Shown here piece after piece: positions 16,392 to 24,548 of a DNA stretch of 64,000 nucleotides (positions are counted from its first letter, which is position 1; the number at the start of each line of letters is the position of its first letter). The position numbers and the translations under genes are program-made. This DNA is from Azotobacter bryophylli (GTDB taxonomy: Bacteria; Pseudomonadota; Gammaproteobacteria; Pseudomonadales; Pseudomonadaceae). The notes beneath the pieces were generated by a model. That model saw only the letters and a list, made by a program, of their open reading frames with translations. It did not search any database and was not told where the DNA came from. Location: assembly GCF_042643485.1 (NCBI RefSeq), contig NZ_JBHRSJ010000010.1:51929-115928 (forward strand). Direction: 5' to 3'.

Positions 16392-17324
16392 ATGGACCGT
16401 TTCGAGGCCATGCGCCTGTTCGCCGCCGTGGCCGAAGCCCAGAGCTTCTCCGCCGCAGCGCGCCGGCAGGGACTTTCCGCACCGGCGGTGACCCGCACCA
16501 TCGCCGCGCTGGAGGAGCTGCTCGGCGTGCGCCTGCTGGTGCGCACCACGCGCCGGGTGCGCCTGACCGAGGCCGGCGAGCGTTACCTGCTGGATTGCCG
16601 GCGCATCCTCGCCGACCTGCAGGAGGCCGAGGAGGCCGCCGCCGGCAGCCACGCCACGCCGCGCGGGCTGCTCAGCATCACCGCGCCGGTGATGTTCGGC
16701 CACCTGCACGTCTCCCCCATCCTGCTGCGCTTCATGGAGCGCTATCCGGAGGTGCGCATCCGCGCGCTGTTCATCGACCGGGTGGCGAGCCTGATCGACG
16801 AGGGGCTGGACGTCGGCATCCGCATCGGCGAACTGCCGGACTCCTCGCTGATGGCCCTGCGCGTCGGCCAGGTGCGGCGGCTGGTCTGCGCCGCGCCGGC
16901 GTATCTCGAACGCCACGGCACGCCACGCCACCCGGCGGAGCTGAGCGGGCACCGGCTGGTGACCGCCAGCGGCGGGCCGCAGTCGTCCGAGTGGCGTTTC
17001 CAGGAGCGCGGCGAGCCGCTGGCGGTGGCGCTGCGCCCGCAGTTCGTGGTCAACACCAACGAAGCGGCGATCCGCGCCGCCAGCGCCGGCTGGGGGCTGA
17101 CCCGGCGGCTCTCGTACCAGGTCGCCGGCCTGCTCGGCTCCGGGCAGCTGCGGACGGTGCTGGACGACTTCGAGCCGCCGCCGCTGCCGATCCACATCGT
17201 TCACCAGGAGGGCCGGCGCACCTCGGCCAAGGTGCGCTCCTTCGTCGACTTCATCGCCGCGGCGCTGCGCGGCAATCCCGAACTGAACCCGGGCGCGGCG
17301 GAAACCGCGGCGGCCGGGCAATAA
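16392..17324 (+). CDS. LysR-family transcriptional regulator
   Basis: 310 residues. An N-terminal winged helix (about 1-60: RFEAMRLFAAVAEAQSFSAAARRQGLSAPAVTRTIAALE) is followed by a periplasmic-binding-like effector domain. It resembles the DhcR/PtxR-like group that controls neighbouring oxidoreductase or glutathione-dependent genes. Divergent from the CMD remnant-oxidase-GST-HPP cluster, which it most likely controls. AAGGAG lies eight bases before the ATG. Its stop codon overlaps the terminator of the convergent GGA-rich RNA. Confidence 0.88.
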   Translation: MDRFEAMRLFAAVAEAQSFSAAARRQGLSAPAVTRTIAALEELLGVRLLVRTTRRVRLTEAGERYLLDCRRILADLQEAEEAAAGSHATPRGLLSITAPVMFGHLHVSPILLRFMERYPEVRIRALFIDRVASLIDEGLDVGIRIGELPDSSLMALRVGQVRRLVCAAPAYLERHGTPRHPAELSGHRLVTASGGPQSSEWRFQERGEPLAVALRPQFVVNTNEAAIRAASAGWGLTRRLSYQVAGLLGSGQLRTVLDDFEPPPLPIHIVHQEGRRTSAKVRSFVDFIAAALRGNPELNPGAAETAAAGQ

Positions 17325-17560
17325 AAAACGGCGGGATAAGAACACTTATCTCGCCGTTTTCGGGTCCCTCGGGCATCTTCCCTGACCGATCGCCGTCCTG
17401 CGATCCACGCTCCCTGACCGCCCTCCCTGACGCCCGGACCGCTCCGTGGCCGCGGGCCCTGTCCCTGGGTACATCCTCCTGATCCATCGCCGCCTTGCGA
17501 TGGCCTCCTCGCTGCCGTCTTCCTGACAGCCCCATGCCACTCCATCGCCATAGGATTGGC
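17323..17560 (-). ncRNA. GGA-rich structured RNA, candidate CsrA/RsmA-binding sRNA
   Basis: The 415 bases between 17325 and 17739 have no credible gene, but the minus strand carries at least twelve GGA motifs and ends in a strong terminator (17357-17324). Three hairpins present GGA or GG in the loop or beside it: GCTGTC-AGGAA-GACGGC (17530-17514), CCATCGC-AAGGCG-GCGATGG (17503-17484) followed by ATC-AGGAG-GAT, and GATCGC-AGGACG-GCGATC (17405-17388). Several TCAGGGA units lie between. This is the logic of Rsm sRNAs, but it is longer than usual and no GacA box is found upstream. The 5' end is a guess from a weak TACTAA -10 at 17569-17564. It could be a large Rsm-like sponge or a different structured RNA. 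Confidence 0.55.
17324..17357. terminator. Bidirectional terminator between LysR gene and GGA-rich RNA
   Basis: AACGGCG-G/A-GATAAG pairs across a four-base loop; T runs follow on the minus strand (TTTTTT) and TTTT on the plus strand. It can end both the LysR message and the minus-strand RNA. Confidence 0.88.
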
Positions 17561-17739
17561 ACTTTAGTACGACTTCGTCGGCGAAAGTTCCTGACTTATG
17601 CGAACTGTATCTAAAAATCGCGCATTAGCCGGACGAACGGCACACCGCCTGCCCCCCCGAGCCGGGCGCTTGACTGCCAGCAGGCGACGGGACTTAACCT
17701 CCCGGCTCGGCAGCCAGAGAAAACGCGAGGAGAACTCCC

Positions 17740-18615
17740 ATGCAGATCGGCTTCATCGGACTGGGCCACATGGGCAAGGCCCTGGCCGACAACCTTCTCA
17801 AGGCCGGGCACCGGCTGACGGTCTGGAACCGCTCGCCGGAGGCTGCCGAGGAACTGCGCGCGCAGGGCGCCGCGGTGGCCCGCGAGCCGGCCGAGGCCTT
17901 CGCCGGCGAGGTGGCGATCTCCATGCTCGCCGACGACGCCGCGACCCGCGCAGTGATCCTCGACAGCGGCGCCCTGGCCGCGGCGCGGCCGGGCCTGGTG
18001 CACCTGGGCATGGCCACGCTGTCCACCGACTTCGTCGGCGAGCTGCTGGAACGGCACCGGCACCACGGCATCGCCTACGTCGCCGCGCCGGTGTTCGGCC
18101 GGCCCGACGTGGCCGCCGCCGGCCAGCTGAACATCCTCGCCGCGGGCCCGGCCGAGGCCGTCGCCCGGGTGCAGCCGCTGCTCGACGTGCTGGGCGGCAG
18201 GACCTGGCCGCTGGGCGAAGACCCGCTGCACGCCGCGGCGGTGAAGATCGCCGGCAACTTCATGATCGCCAGCGCCATCGAGGCCATGGGCGAGAGCGCC
18301 GCCCTGGCCCAAGGCTTCGGCGTGGAGCCCGGCCGGCTGCTGGAGATTCTCACCGGCACCCTGTTCGCCTGCCCGGTGTACCGCAACTACGGCGGGATGA
18401 TCGCCGAGCGACGCTACGAGCCGGCCGCCTTCCGCCTGCGGCTGGGCCTGAAGGACGTGGGCCTGGCGCTGTCCGCCGGGCAGAGCCGGCAGGTGCCGCT
18501 GCCCTTCGCCAGCGTGCTGCGCGACAACCTGCTGGAGGCCATGGCCCACGGCGAGGGCGAGCGCGACTGGACCGCGCTGGCCGACGTGGCGCGCCGCCGC
18601 GCGGGGCAGGACTGA
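17740..18615 (+). CDS. NAD(P)-dependent beta-hydroxyacid dehydrogenase (HIBADH family)
   Basis: 291 residues. The N-terminal Rossmann fold starts IGFIGLGHMGKALADNLLKAGH; the NAD-binding MLADDAATRAV and the catalytic Lys in VKIAGNFMIASAIEAMGE (about residue 168) are present. Family members reduce or oxidise short hydroxyacids or semialdehydes (3-hydroxyisobutyrate, tartronate semialdehyde, glyoxylate). In the usual substrate motif the family has a GxxxGA segment; here it is VAAPVFGRPDVAAAGQL, typical of the less characterised branch. GAGGAGAA lies about six bases upstream. No operon partner on its strand; the IclR gene converges on it. Confidence 0.85.
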   Translation: MQIGFIGLGHMGKALADNLLKAGHRLTVWNRSPEAAEELRAQGAAVAREPAEAFAGEVAISMLADDAATRAVILDSGALAAARPGLVHLGMATLSTDFVGELLERHRHHGIAYVAAPVFGRPDVAAAGQLNILAAGPAEAVARVQPLLDVLGGRTWPLGEDPLHAAAVKIAGNFMIASAIEAMGESAALAQGFGVEPGRLLEILTGTLFACPVYRNYGGMIAERRYEPAAFRLRLGLKDVGLALSAGQSRQVPLPFASVLRDNLLEAMAHGEGERDWTALADVARRRAGQD

Positions 18616-18628
18616 ACGCCGCGTCGGT

Positions 18629-19450
18629 CTAGCCCGCCGCCGACATCGTCCGCGGCGGGCCCTGCACCTTGCGCAGCATCGCATCCACCTCCTCGGCCAT
18701 CGCAGTGGCCAGCGCCTGCCGCCGCTCGGCGGTCATCCGCGGGCGCGACAGGGCGCAGCTGAGGGCGCCGAGCACCTGGCCGCCGGCGCCGACGATGGGC
18801 ACGGCCAGGCCGGTGTAGCCCGGCAGGCGGCGATCCGGCAGGCCGCAGGCAAAGCCGAGGCGACGCACGCTGTCCAGGGTGGCGGCGACCACCTCGGCAT
18901 CCAGCCCGTAGTCCAGACGCAGCACCGCCGCGTTGTGCCGCAGGATGTCGCGGCGCTCGGCGCGGCTCATGTGCGCCAGCAGCACCTGGGAACCCTGGCC
19001 GACGCCCATGGGGATGCGCCCGCCCACCGCCTGGCTGTAGCTGCGCACCGGCTGTTGGCCGCCCTGCATTTCCAGGCAGAGCACCGCGTGGCCGTCCGGC
19101 ACCAGCAGGAAGAAGCTGTCGCCGAAACGCGCGGCCAGCCGCAGCAGCGCCGGCCGCGCCAGATCGCGCAGGCCGCCGGGATTGCCGGCGCGGGCGCCGA
19201 GGGCGAACAGCTCGAAGCCTAGCAGGTGCCGGCCGCGCTGCCGGGCGGGACGGACGAACCCCTGCTGGCGCAGGGCCTGGAGCAGGCGGTAGGTGGTGGT
19301 CCGGGTGCCGCCGCAGGTGTTGCACAGGTCGGCGAGGGTCGCGCCCTCCTCGCCGGCGGCGGCGATGGCGCGCAGCAGGGCGAAGGCCCGTTCGAGGCTC
19401 TGGGTGCCCGGTATCTGGGCAGGATTGGCAGGGGTGAGAACAGCGGTCAT
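18629..19450 (-). CDS. IclR-family transcriptional regulator
   Basis: 273 residues. A winged helix at about 17-75 (SLERAFALLRAIAAAGEEGATLADLCNTCGGTRTTTYRLLQAL) precedes an IclR effector domain with a conserved GLAVPIVGAGGQVLGALS segment near the C-terminus. Divergent from the DAO-family oxidoreductase at 19581 with 130 bases between, so it most likely controls that gene and itself. Confidence 0.88.
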   Translation of the reverse strand: MTAVLTPANPAQIPGTQSLERAFALLRAIAAAGEEGATLADLCNTCGGTRTTTYRLLQALRQQGFVRPARQRGRHLLGFELFALGARAGNPGGLRDLARPALLRLAARFGDSFFLLVPDGHAVLCLEMQGGQQPVRSYSQAVGGRIPMGVGQGSQVLLAHMSRAERRDILRHNAAVLRLDYGLDAEVVAATLDSVRRLGFACGLPDRRLPGYTGLAVPIVGAGGQVLGALSCALSRPRMTAERRQALATAMAEEVDAMLRKVQGPPRTMSAAG

Positions 19451-19473
19451 GTCGGTGTGGGTCCGGCGGGCGA

Positions 19474-19490
19474 TTCCCGCATGGTGGGAA
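19474..19490. promoter_or_regulatory. Inverted repeat, candidate IclR operator
   Basis: TTCCC-N7-GGGAA lies in the divergent IclR/DAO intergenic region, 24 bases upstream of the IclR start. Dyad symmetry and position suit an operator; not otherwise supported. Confidence 0.4.
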
Positions 19491-19580
19491 AGACGTGCTG
19501 CGGCAAACGATGCAAGTTGCGCGCCGCCGGGCCGCGGGCAGGATCGGCGTCATTCCCGATCCCGCGAGCGAGGTGCTCCC

Positions 19581-20879
19581 ATGTATCCGCAGATCCAGAC
19601 CGTCGACGGCGACCCGCAGCTTCCCTCCCGCACCGATGTGGCGATCATCGGCGGCGGCATCATCGGCGTAGCCACGGCCTATTTCCTCGCCGCCCGCGGC
19701 ATCGCCGTGACTCTGCTGGAAAAGGGCGAGATCGGCGCCGAGCAGTCGTCGCGCAACTGGGGCTGGTGCCGCAGCATGGGCCGCGACCTGGCGGAGATCC
19801 CCCTGGCGCTGGCCAGCCTGGGCCTGTGGGACGCCTGGCGCGAACGCCTGGGCGAGGACACCGGCTTCCGCCGCACCGGCATCTACTATGCCTGCGAGAA
19901 CCCGCGCCAGCTGGCCGACCAGGCGACCTGGCTGCGCGGCGCCAGCGCCTTCGGCGCCGAAGCCCGTCTGCTGGAGGGCACCGAGCTGCGCCGGACGCTG
20001 CCGGAAGGCGCGCGGAGCGGCTGGTCCGGCGCCCTCTTCGCGCCCCACGACGGCCGCGCCGAGCCGCACCTCGCCAGTGCGGCGATCGCCCGTGCGGCAC
20101 ACCGGCTGGGCGCCCGCCTGCTGACCCGCTGCGCGGTGCGCGGCCTGACCACCGAGGCCGGCCGGGTCGCCGCGGTGGTCACCGAGCGCGGCGAGCTGCG
20201 CTGCTCCACCGTGGTGCTGGCCGGCGGCGCCTGGTCCTCGCTGTTCTGCAAGAACCTCGGCATCCGCCTGCCGCAGCTCAAGGTGGTGGCCTCGGTGCTG
20301 CGCACCCAGCCCATGCCGGGCGGCCCGGAACAGGCGCTGGGCGCCAGCCGCTACGCCTTCCGCAAGCGCCAGGACGGCGGTTACACCATCGCCCAGCGCA
20401 ACGGCAACATCGCGCCGGTCACCCCGGACAGCTTCCGCTACCTGGGCGACTTCCTGCCGGCCCTCAGCAAGCAGTACCGCGAAGTGCGGGTGCGCCTGAA
20501 CCGCACCTTCCTCGACGAGTGGCGCCTGCCGAGCCGCTGGTCGCTGGACCGGACCAGCCCGTTCGAGCGCTGCCGCGTGCTCGACCCCGCGCCCTCCCCG
20601 GCGATCCTCGAGGAGGCGCGCACGGCGCTGTGCGAGGTCTATCCGTTCTTCCGCGAGATGCGCATCGCCCAGACCTGGGCCGGGGTGATGGACGTGACGC
20701 CGGATGCGATCCCGGTGATCGGCGAGGTGCCGCAGCTGCCCGGCCTGTTCCTCTCCACCGGCTACTCCGGCCACGGTTTCGGCATCGCCCCCGGCGCCGG
20801 GCACCTGATGGCCGACCTGATCCAGGGCGTCGCGCCCCTGGTCGACCCGCGCCCGTTCCGCTTCGCCCGCCTGGGCTGA
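19581..20879 (+). CDS. FAD-dependent amine/amino-acid oxidoreductase (DAO family)
   Basis: 432 residues. The FAD-binding beta-alpha-beta motif is VAIIGGGIIGVATAYFLAARG (residues about 19-39) followed by LLEKGEIGAEQSSRNWGWCRSMGRD; the C-terminal second FAD contact is LSTGYSGHGFGIAPGAGHL. The SSRNWGWCR segment is common to a DadA-like subgroup acting on secondary amines or D-amino acids. There is no signal peptide, so it is cytoplasmic or peripherally membrane-bound. The start at 19581 is preferred over the upstream GTG at 19293, which would overlap the IclR gene; GAGG precedes it. Substrate unknown. Confidence 0.82.
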   Translation: MYPQIQTVDGDPQLPSRTDVAIIGGGIIGVATAYFLAARGIAVTLLEKGEIGAEQSSRNWGWCRSMGRDLAEIPLALASLGLWDAWRERLGEDTGFRRTGIYYACENPRQLADQATWLRGASAFGAEARLLEGTELRRTLPEGARSGWSGALFAPHDGRAEPHLASAAIARAAHRLGARLLTRCAVRGLTTEAGRVAAVVTERGELRCSTVVLAGGAWSSLFCKNLGIRLPQLKVVASVLRTQPMPGGPEQALGASRYAFRKRQDGGYTIAQRNGNIAPVTPDSFRYLGDFLPALSKQYREVRVRLNRTFLDEWRLPSRWSLDRTSPFERCRVLDPAPSPAILEEARTALCEVYPFFREMRIAQTWAGVMDVTPDAIPVIGEVPQLPGLFLSTGYSGHGFGIAPGAGHLMADLIQGVAPLVDPRPFRFARLG

Positions 20880-21043
20880 GCCCTCTTCCCCTCGGCCGTC
20901 GCCCCTGTGCGGCGATGGCCGCCCCCCGCCCGCTCTCTCCTTATCAGGCACGCCGCCCGCCCTGCGGAGCCGGCTCGCCTCCACGGCGAAGGTGTCGGCA
21001 CGCTTTCCTCACAGGATAAAAATATTCCCTATGGGGTATGGAC

Positions 21044-21092
21044 GCGAACTCTCTGTTCGCTTATAAAAACACCCACACGAAAATTATATTCG
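21044..21092. promoter_or_regulatory. AT-rich control region of the purU-folD-mgd operon
   Basis: The 303 bases from 20880 to 21182 contain no gene. The left part has an imperfect hairpin (20894-20920) that may end the DAO message. From about 21015 to 21130 the composition becomes AT-rich. A perfect GCGAAC-TCTCT-GTTCGC inverted repeat lies at 21044-21060 and a CGAA-N7-TTCG repeat at 21078-21092. These are good operator candidates for the operon that starts at 21183, perhaps for the IclR protein encoded at its end. No sigma-54 motif was found here. Confidence 0.5.
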
Positions 21093-21182
21093 CAGCAGTT
21101 AAAAATATTCACGGACGAAAACTGTTTTTACCACCGAATCCTTTGCTCAACGCCTGCCGCCTCCATCCTCAGAGGAACCGAC

Positions 21183-22049
21183 ATGCAACACGATAAAAAC
21201 CAGTACATCATCAAGATCAGCTGCCCGGCCACGTCCGGCATCGTCGCCTCGGTCACGTCCTTCCTGGCCGACCACCACTGCTACATCAGCGAGATGGCAC
21301 AGTTCGACGACGAGGTCAGCGGCACCTTCTTCATGCGCGCCGTGTTCCGCTTCAACGAAGGCTTCGCCGGCGACATCGCGGCGATCGAGCAGGGCTTCGT
21401 CGACATCGCCGGCAAATTCGACATGACCTGGGAACTGCACGACTCGGCCCGTCCGATGCGCGTGCTGCTGATGGTCAGCAAGTACGACCACTGCTTCACC
21501 GACCTGCTGTACCGCCGCCAGAAGGGCGAGCTGGACATGGAAATCACCGCCGTGGTCTCCAACCACCTCGACCTGCGTCCGATGGCCGAGCGCGAGGGCA
21601 TCCGCTTCATCTACCTGCCGGTGACCAAGGACACCAAGGCCCAGCAGGAAGCCGAGCTGATGAAGATCGTCGACGAGACCAAGACCGAGCTGGTGGTGCT
21701 GGCGCGCTACATGCAGATCCTCTCGGACGATCTGTGCAAGCAACTCTCGGGCCGTGCCATCAACATCCACCACTCGTTCCTGCCGGGCTTCAAGGGCGCC
21801 AAGCCCTACCACCAGGCCTACGAGCGCGGCGTGAAGCTGATCGGCGCCACCGCCCACTACGTCACCGCCGACCTGGACGAAGGCCCCATCATCGAGCAGG
21901 AAGTGCAGCGCGTGGACCATACCTACGCACCCGAGGATCTGGTCACCGTCGGCCGTGACACCGAGACCGTGGCGCTCTCCAAGGCGGTCAAGTACCACAC
22001 CCAGCACCGCGTCTTCCTCAACCACGACAAGACGGTGATCTTCCGATGA
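21183..22049 (+). CDS. purU: Formyltetrahydrofolate deformylase
   Basis: 288 residues. An N-terminal ACT domain (about 8-85) is followed by the formyl-transferase fold with the catalytic Asn-Xaa-His in INIHHSFLPGF and Asp in TADLDEGPI. It hydrolyses 10-formyl-tetrahydrofolate to formate and free cofactor. Beside folD and the mgd genes it would complete a linear tetrahydrofolate route from the methyl group of methylamine to formate. AGAGGAAC lies six bases before the ATG; the stop overlaps the folD start by four bases (ATGA). Confidence 0.95.
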   Translation: MQHDKNQYIIKISCPATSGIVASVTSFLADHHCYISEMAQFDDEVSGTFFMRAVFRFNEGFAGDIAAIEQGFVDIAGKFDMTWELHDSARPMRVLLMVSKYDHCFTDLLYRRQKGELDMEITAVVSNHLDLRPMAEREGIRFIYLPVTKDTKAQQEAELMKIVDETKTELVVLARYMQILSDDLCKQLSGRAINIHHSFLPGFKGAKPYHQAYERGVKLIGATAHYVTADLDEGPIIEQEVQRVDHTYAPEDLVTVGRDTETVALSKAVKYHTQHRVFLNHDKTVIFR

Positions 22050-22951
22050 GCAGCGCAGTAGCCAACAAGGCCGTCGAGAGCAAGCTGATCGACGGCAAGG
22101 CGGTCTCCGCCCAGGTGCTCGCCGAAGTGACCGCCGACGTCGCCGCGCTCAAGGCCGAAGGCATCGAGCCGGCGCTGGCCGTGGTGCTGGTCGGCGAAGA
22201 CCCGGCCAGCCAGGTCTACGTGCGCAACAAGGTGCTGCGCGCCGGCGAAGTGGGCATCCGTTCGCTGGAGCATCGCCTGCCGGCGACCAGCACCCAGGAC
22301 GAGGTCCTGGCGCTGATCGACGAGCTGAACCGCGACGCCAGCGTCAACGGCATCCTGGTGCAGCTGCCGCTGCCCTGGCACATCAACGAGACCGCCGTGC
22401 TGCAGGCCATCGACCCGATCAAGGACGTCGACGGCTTCCACAGCGAGAACGTCGGCGGCCTCAGCCAGGGCCGCGACGTGCTGACCCCCTGCACCCCGGC
22501 CGGCTGCATGCGTCTGCTCAAGCAGACCCTGGGTGACCTCTCCGGCAAGCATGCGGTGGTGGTCGGCCGCTCGAACATCGTCGGCAAGCCGATGGCCGCC
22601 CTGCTGCTGGCCGCCGACTGCACCGTGACCGTGCTGCACTCGCGCAGCAAGAACCCGCAGGCGCTGTCCCGCCAGGCCGACATCGTGGTCGCCGCGGTGG
22701 GCCGCCCGCGGATGATCGACGCCGAGTGGATCAAGCCCGGCGCGGTGGTGATCGACGTGGGCATCAACCGCATCGAGGAAGACGGCAAGAGCCGGCTGGT
22801 CGGCGACGTCGACTTCGCCAGCGTGCTGCCGCTGGCTTCGGCCATCACCCCGGTGCCGGGCGGCGTCGGTCCCATGACCATCGCCCTGCTGATGCAGAAC
22901 ACCGTGACGGCTGCGCGCCAGCAGCACGGCAAGCCGACGCAGGCGCAGTAG
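22046..22951 (+). CDS. folD: Methylene-tetrahydrofolate dehydrogenase/cyclohydrolase
   Basis: 301 residues. Family motifs are YVRNK (catalytic Tyr and Lys), GILVQLPLPWHIN, the DVDGFHSENVG segment, GRSNIVGKPMAALLL in the NADP domain and PVPGGVGPMTIALLMQNT at the C-terminus. It interconverts 5,10-methylene- and 10-formyl-tetrahydrofolate. Its position between purU and mgdA, as an operon copy, suggests a dedicated C1-oxidising isozyme rather than only the biosynthetic copy. Confidence 0.95.
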   Translation: MSSAVANKAVESKLIDGKAVSAQVLAEVTADVAALKAEGIEPALAVVLVGEDPASQVYVRNKVLRAGEVGIRSLEHRLPATSTQDEVLALIDELNRDASVNGILVQLPLPWHINETAVLQAIDPIKDVDGFHSENVGGLSQGRDVLTPCTPAGCMRLLKQTLGDLSGKHAVVVGRSNIVGKPMAALLLAADCTVTVLHSRSKNPQALSRQADIVVAAVGRPRMIDAEWIKPGAVVIDVGINRIEEDGKSRLVGDVDFASVLPLASAITPVPGGVGPMTIALLMQNTVTAARQQHGKPTQAQ

Positions 22952-22987
22952 TTTTTCAACGGCCGGCAAGGCCAGTGAGGAGGCAAA

Positions 22988-24229
22988 ATGCCTTTCAGTC
23001 TTCTTAAATACGGCCTGTCCTCGGAGTACCCGGCAGAGGTCGATCTGCCGGCGCCGAAGGACCTCAAGCCGTCCTATGACGTGGTGATCATCGGCGGTGG
23101 CGGCCACGGACTGGCCACCGCCTACTACCTGTCCAAGTACCACGGCGTCACCAACGTGGCGGTGCTGGAGAAGTCGTACCTCGGCGGCGGCAACACCGCG
23201 CGCAACACCGCGGTGATCCGCTCGAACTACCTCACTTCCGAAGGCGTGAAGTTCTACGCCGAGTCGGTGCGGATGTTCAAGGAGCTGTCCAACGAGTTCG
23301 ACTTCAACATCATGTACTCCGAACGCGGCCAGCTGACCCTGGCGCATACCGATGCCACGGTGCGCGCCTTCCGCCAGCGCGCCGAAGTGAACAAGCACTT
23401 CGGCGGCCGCACCGAAATGATCGACCGCCAGCAGATCCGCGAGCTGGTCCCGACCCTCAACATGGACCCCGGCCACCTGCCGGTGCTCGCCGGCCTCTGG
23501 CACATCGACGGCGCCACCGCGCGCCACGACGCCGTGGCCTGGGGCTACGCCAAGCAGGCGGCCAAGCGCGGGGTGGAGATCCACCAGCTCACCGAAGTGC
23601 AGGACTTCGTGGTGGAGAACGGCCGCATCAAGGCGGTGAAGACCAACCGCGGCACCGTGCAGTGCGGCTGCGCGGTGCAGGCCATCGCCGGCGCCAGTTC
23701 GCTCTTGATGAACAAGCTCGGCATCCGCGCGCCGATCCACACCTACCCGCTGCAGGCGATGGTGACCCAGCCGTTCAAGCCGTTCCTCGACCCGCTGGTC
23801 AGCTCCTCGGCCCTGCACTGCTACGTGCAGCAGACCGGCCGCGGCGAGGTGGTGATCGGCGGCGGCTCCGACCCCTATCCGCTGTACAACACCCGCTCCA
23901 CCCTGGAACTGAAGGAAGGCCTGCTGGCCCACGCCATCGAGATGTTCCCCTTCCTGGCCAACGCCAGGCTGATGCGCCAGTGGGCGGGGATGACCGACAT
24001 GACCCCGGACTACAGCCCGATCATGGGCCGCTCGCCCATCGACAACTACTACCTGGATGCCGGCTGGGGCACCTGGGGCTTCAAGTCCACGCCGATCTGC
24101 GGCAAGACCATGGCCGAACTGGTGGCCAGCGGCGGCAAGACCCCGGCGCTGATCGCGCCCTTCGCCCTGGAACGCTTCTCGACCTTCCAGCAGGTCAACG
24201 AGATGGGCGCCACCGCGGCCAGTCACTGA
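22988..24229 (+). CDS. mgdA: N-methylglutamate dehydrogenase subunit A (SoxB-like beta)
   Basis: 413 residues of the SoxB family. The FAD motif is DVVIIGGGGHGLATAYYL (31-48), followed by GGGNTARNTAVIRSNYL. The ATARHDAVAWGYA segment has His near residue 180, where sarcosine oxidase carries covalent FMN. The C-terminal YLDAGWGTWGFKSTPICGKTMAEL contacts flavin. In the N-methylglutamate pathway this subunit oxidises N-methylglutamate to glutamate plus a one-carbon unit. By itself it could be a sarcosine oxidase beta subunit; the neighbouring delta subunit and the gmaS/mgs genes favour N-methylglutamate. Confidence 0.82.
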   Translation: MPFSLLKYGLSSEYPAEVDLPAPKDLKPSYDVVIIGGGGHGLATAYYLSKYHGVTNVAVLEKSYLGGGNTARNTAVIRSNYLTSEGVKFYAESVRMFKELSNEFDFNIMYSERGQLTLAHTDATVRAFRQRAEVNKHFGGRTEMIDRQQIRELVPTLNMDPGHLPVLAGLWHIDGATARHDAVAWGYAKQAAKRGVEIHQLTEVQDFVVENGRIKAVKTNRGTVQCGCAVQAIAGASSLLMNKLGIRAPIHTYPLQAMVTQPFKPFLDPLVSSSALHCYVQQTGRGEVVIGGGSDPYPLYNTRSTLELKEGLLAHAIEMFPFLANARLMRQWAGMTDMTPDYSPIMGRSPIDNYYLDAGWGTWGFKSTPICGKTMAELVASGGKTPALIAPFALERFSTFQQVNEMGATAASH

Positions 24230-24239
24230 GGAACGTCCG

Positions 24240-24548
24240 ATGAAAATCATGCCCTGCCCCCTGAACGGACCCCGCAACATCAACGAATTCACCTACGGCG
24301 GCGAACTCAAGCAGATGCCCGATCCGGCCACCTGCAGCGACGCCGAATGGGCCGACTACGTGTTCAACTGCGAGAACCGCGCCGGCGTGGTCACCGAGTG
24401 GTGGATGCACAACGCCAGCAGCTACTGGTTCCTCGCCGAGCGCCACACCGTGACCGACGAGATCATCCGCACCTTCGATCCGAAGGAGATCTTCACCAGC
24501 CGCGTCGACTTCGCGGCGAAGGCTTCGTCCAAGGAGGTCGTCGCATGA
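24240..24548 (+). CDS. mgdB: N-methylglutamate dehydrogenase subunit B (SoxD-like delta)
   Basis: 102 residues. It begins MKIMPCPLNGPRN and has EWWMHNASSYWFLAERHTVTDE further on. Bona fide sarcosine oxidase delta subunits, as I recall, bind zinc through Cys-X2-Cys at the N-terminus and a His-X3-Cys pair. Here Cys6 and the His remain, but the second Cys of each pair is replaced (Asn9 and Ser). This PLNGPRN form is what I associate with the N-methylglutamate dehydrogenase branch. It overlaps mgdC by four bases. Confidence 0.8.
   Translation: MKIMPCPLNGPRNINEFTYGGELKQMPDPATCSDAEWADYVFNCENRAGVVTEWWMHNASSYWFLAERHTVTDEIIRTFDPKEIFTSRVDFAAKASSKEVVA

Noticed and set aside
20894..20920. Terminator after the DAO-family gene
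   Set aside because: The hairpin has one mismatch and is followed by C-rich, not T-rich, sequence, so it is mentioned only within the intergenic region entry.
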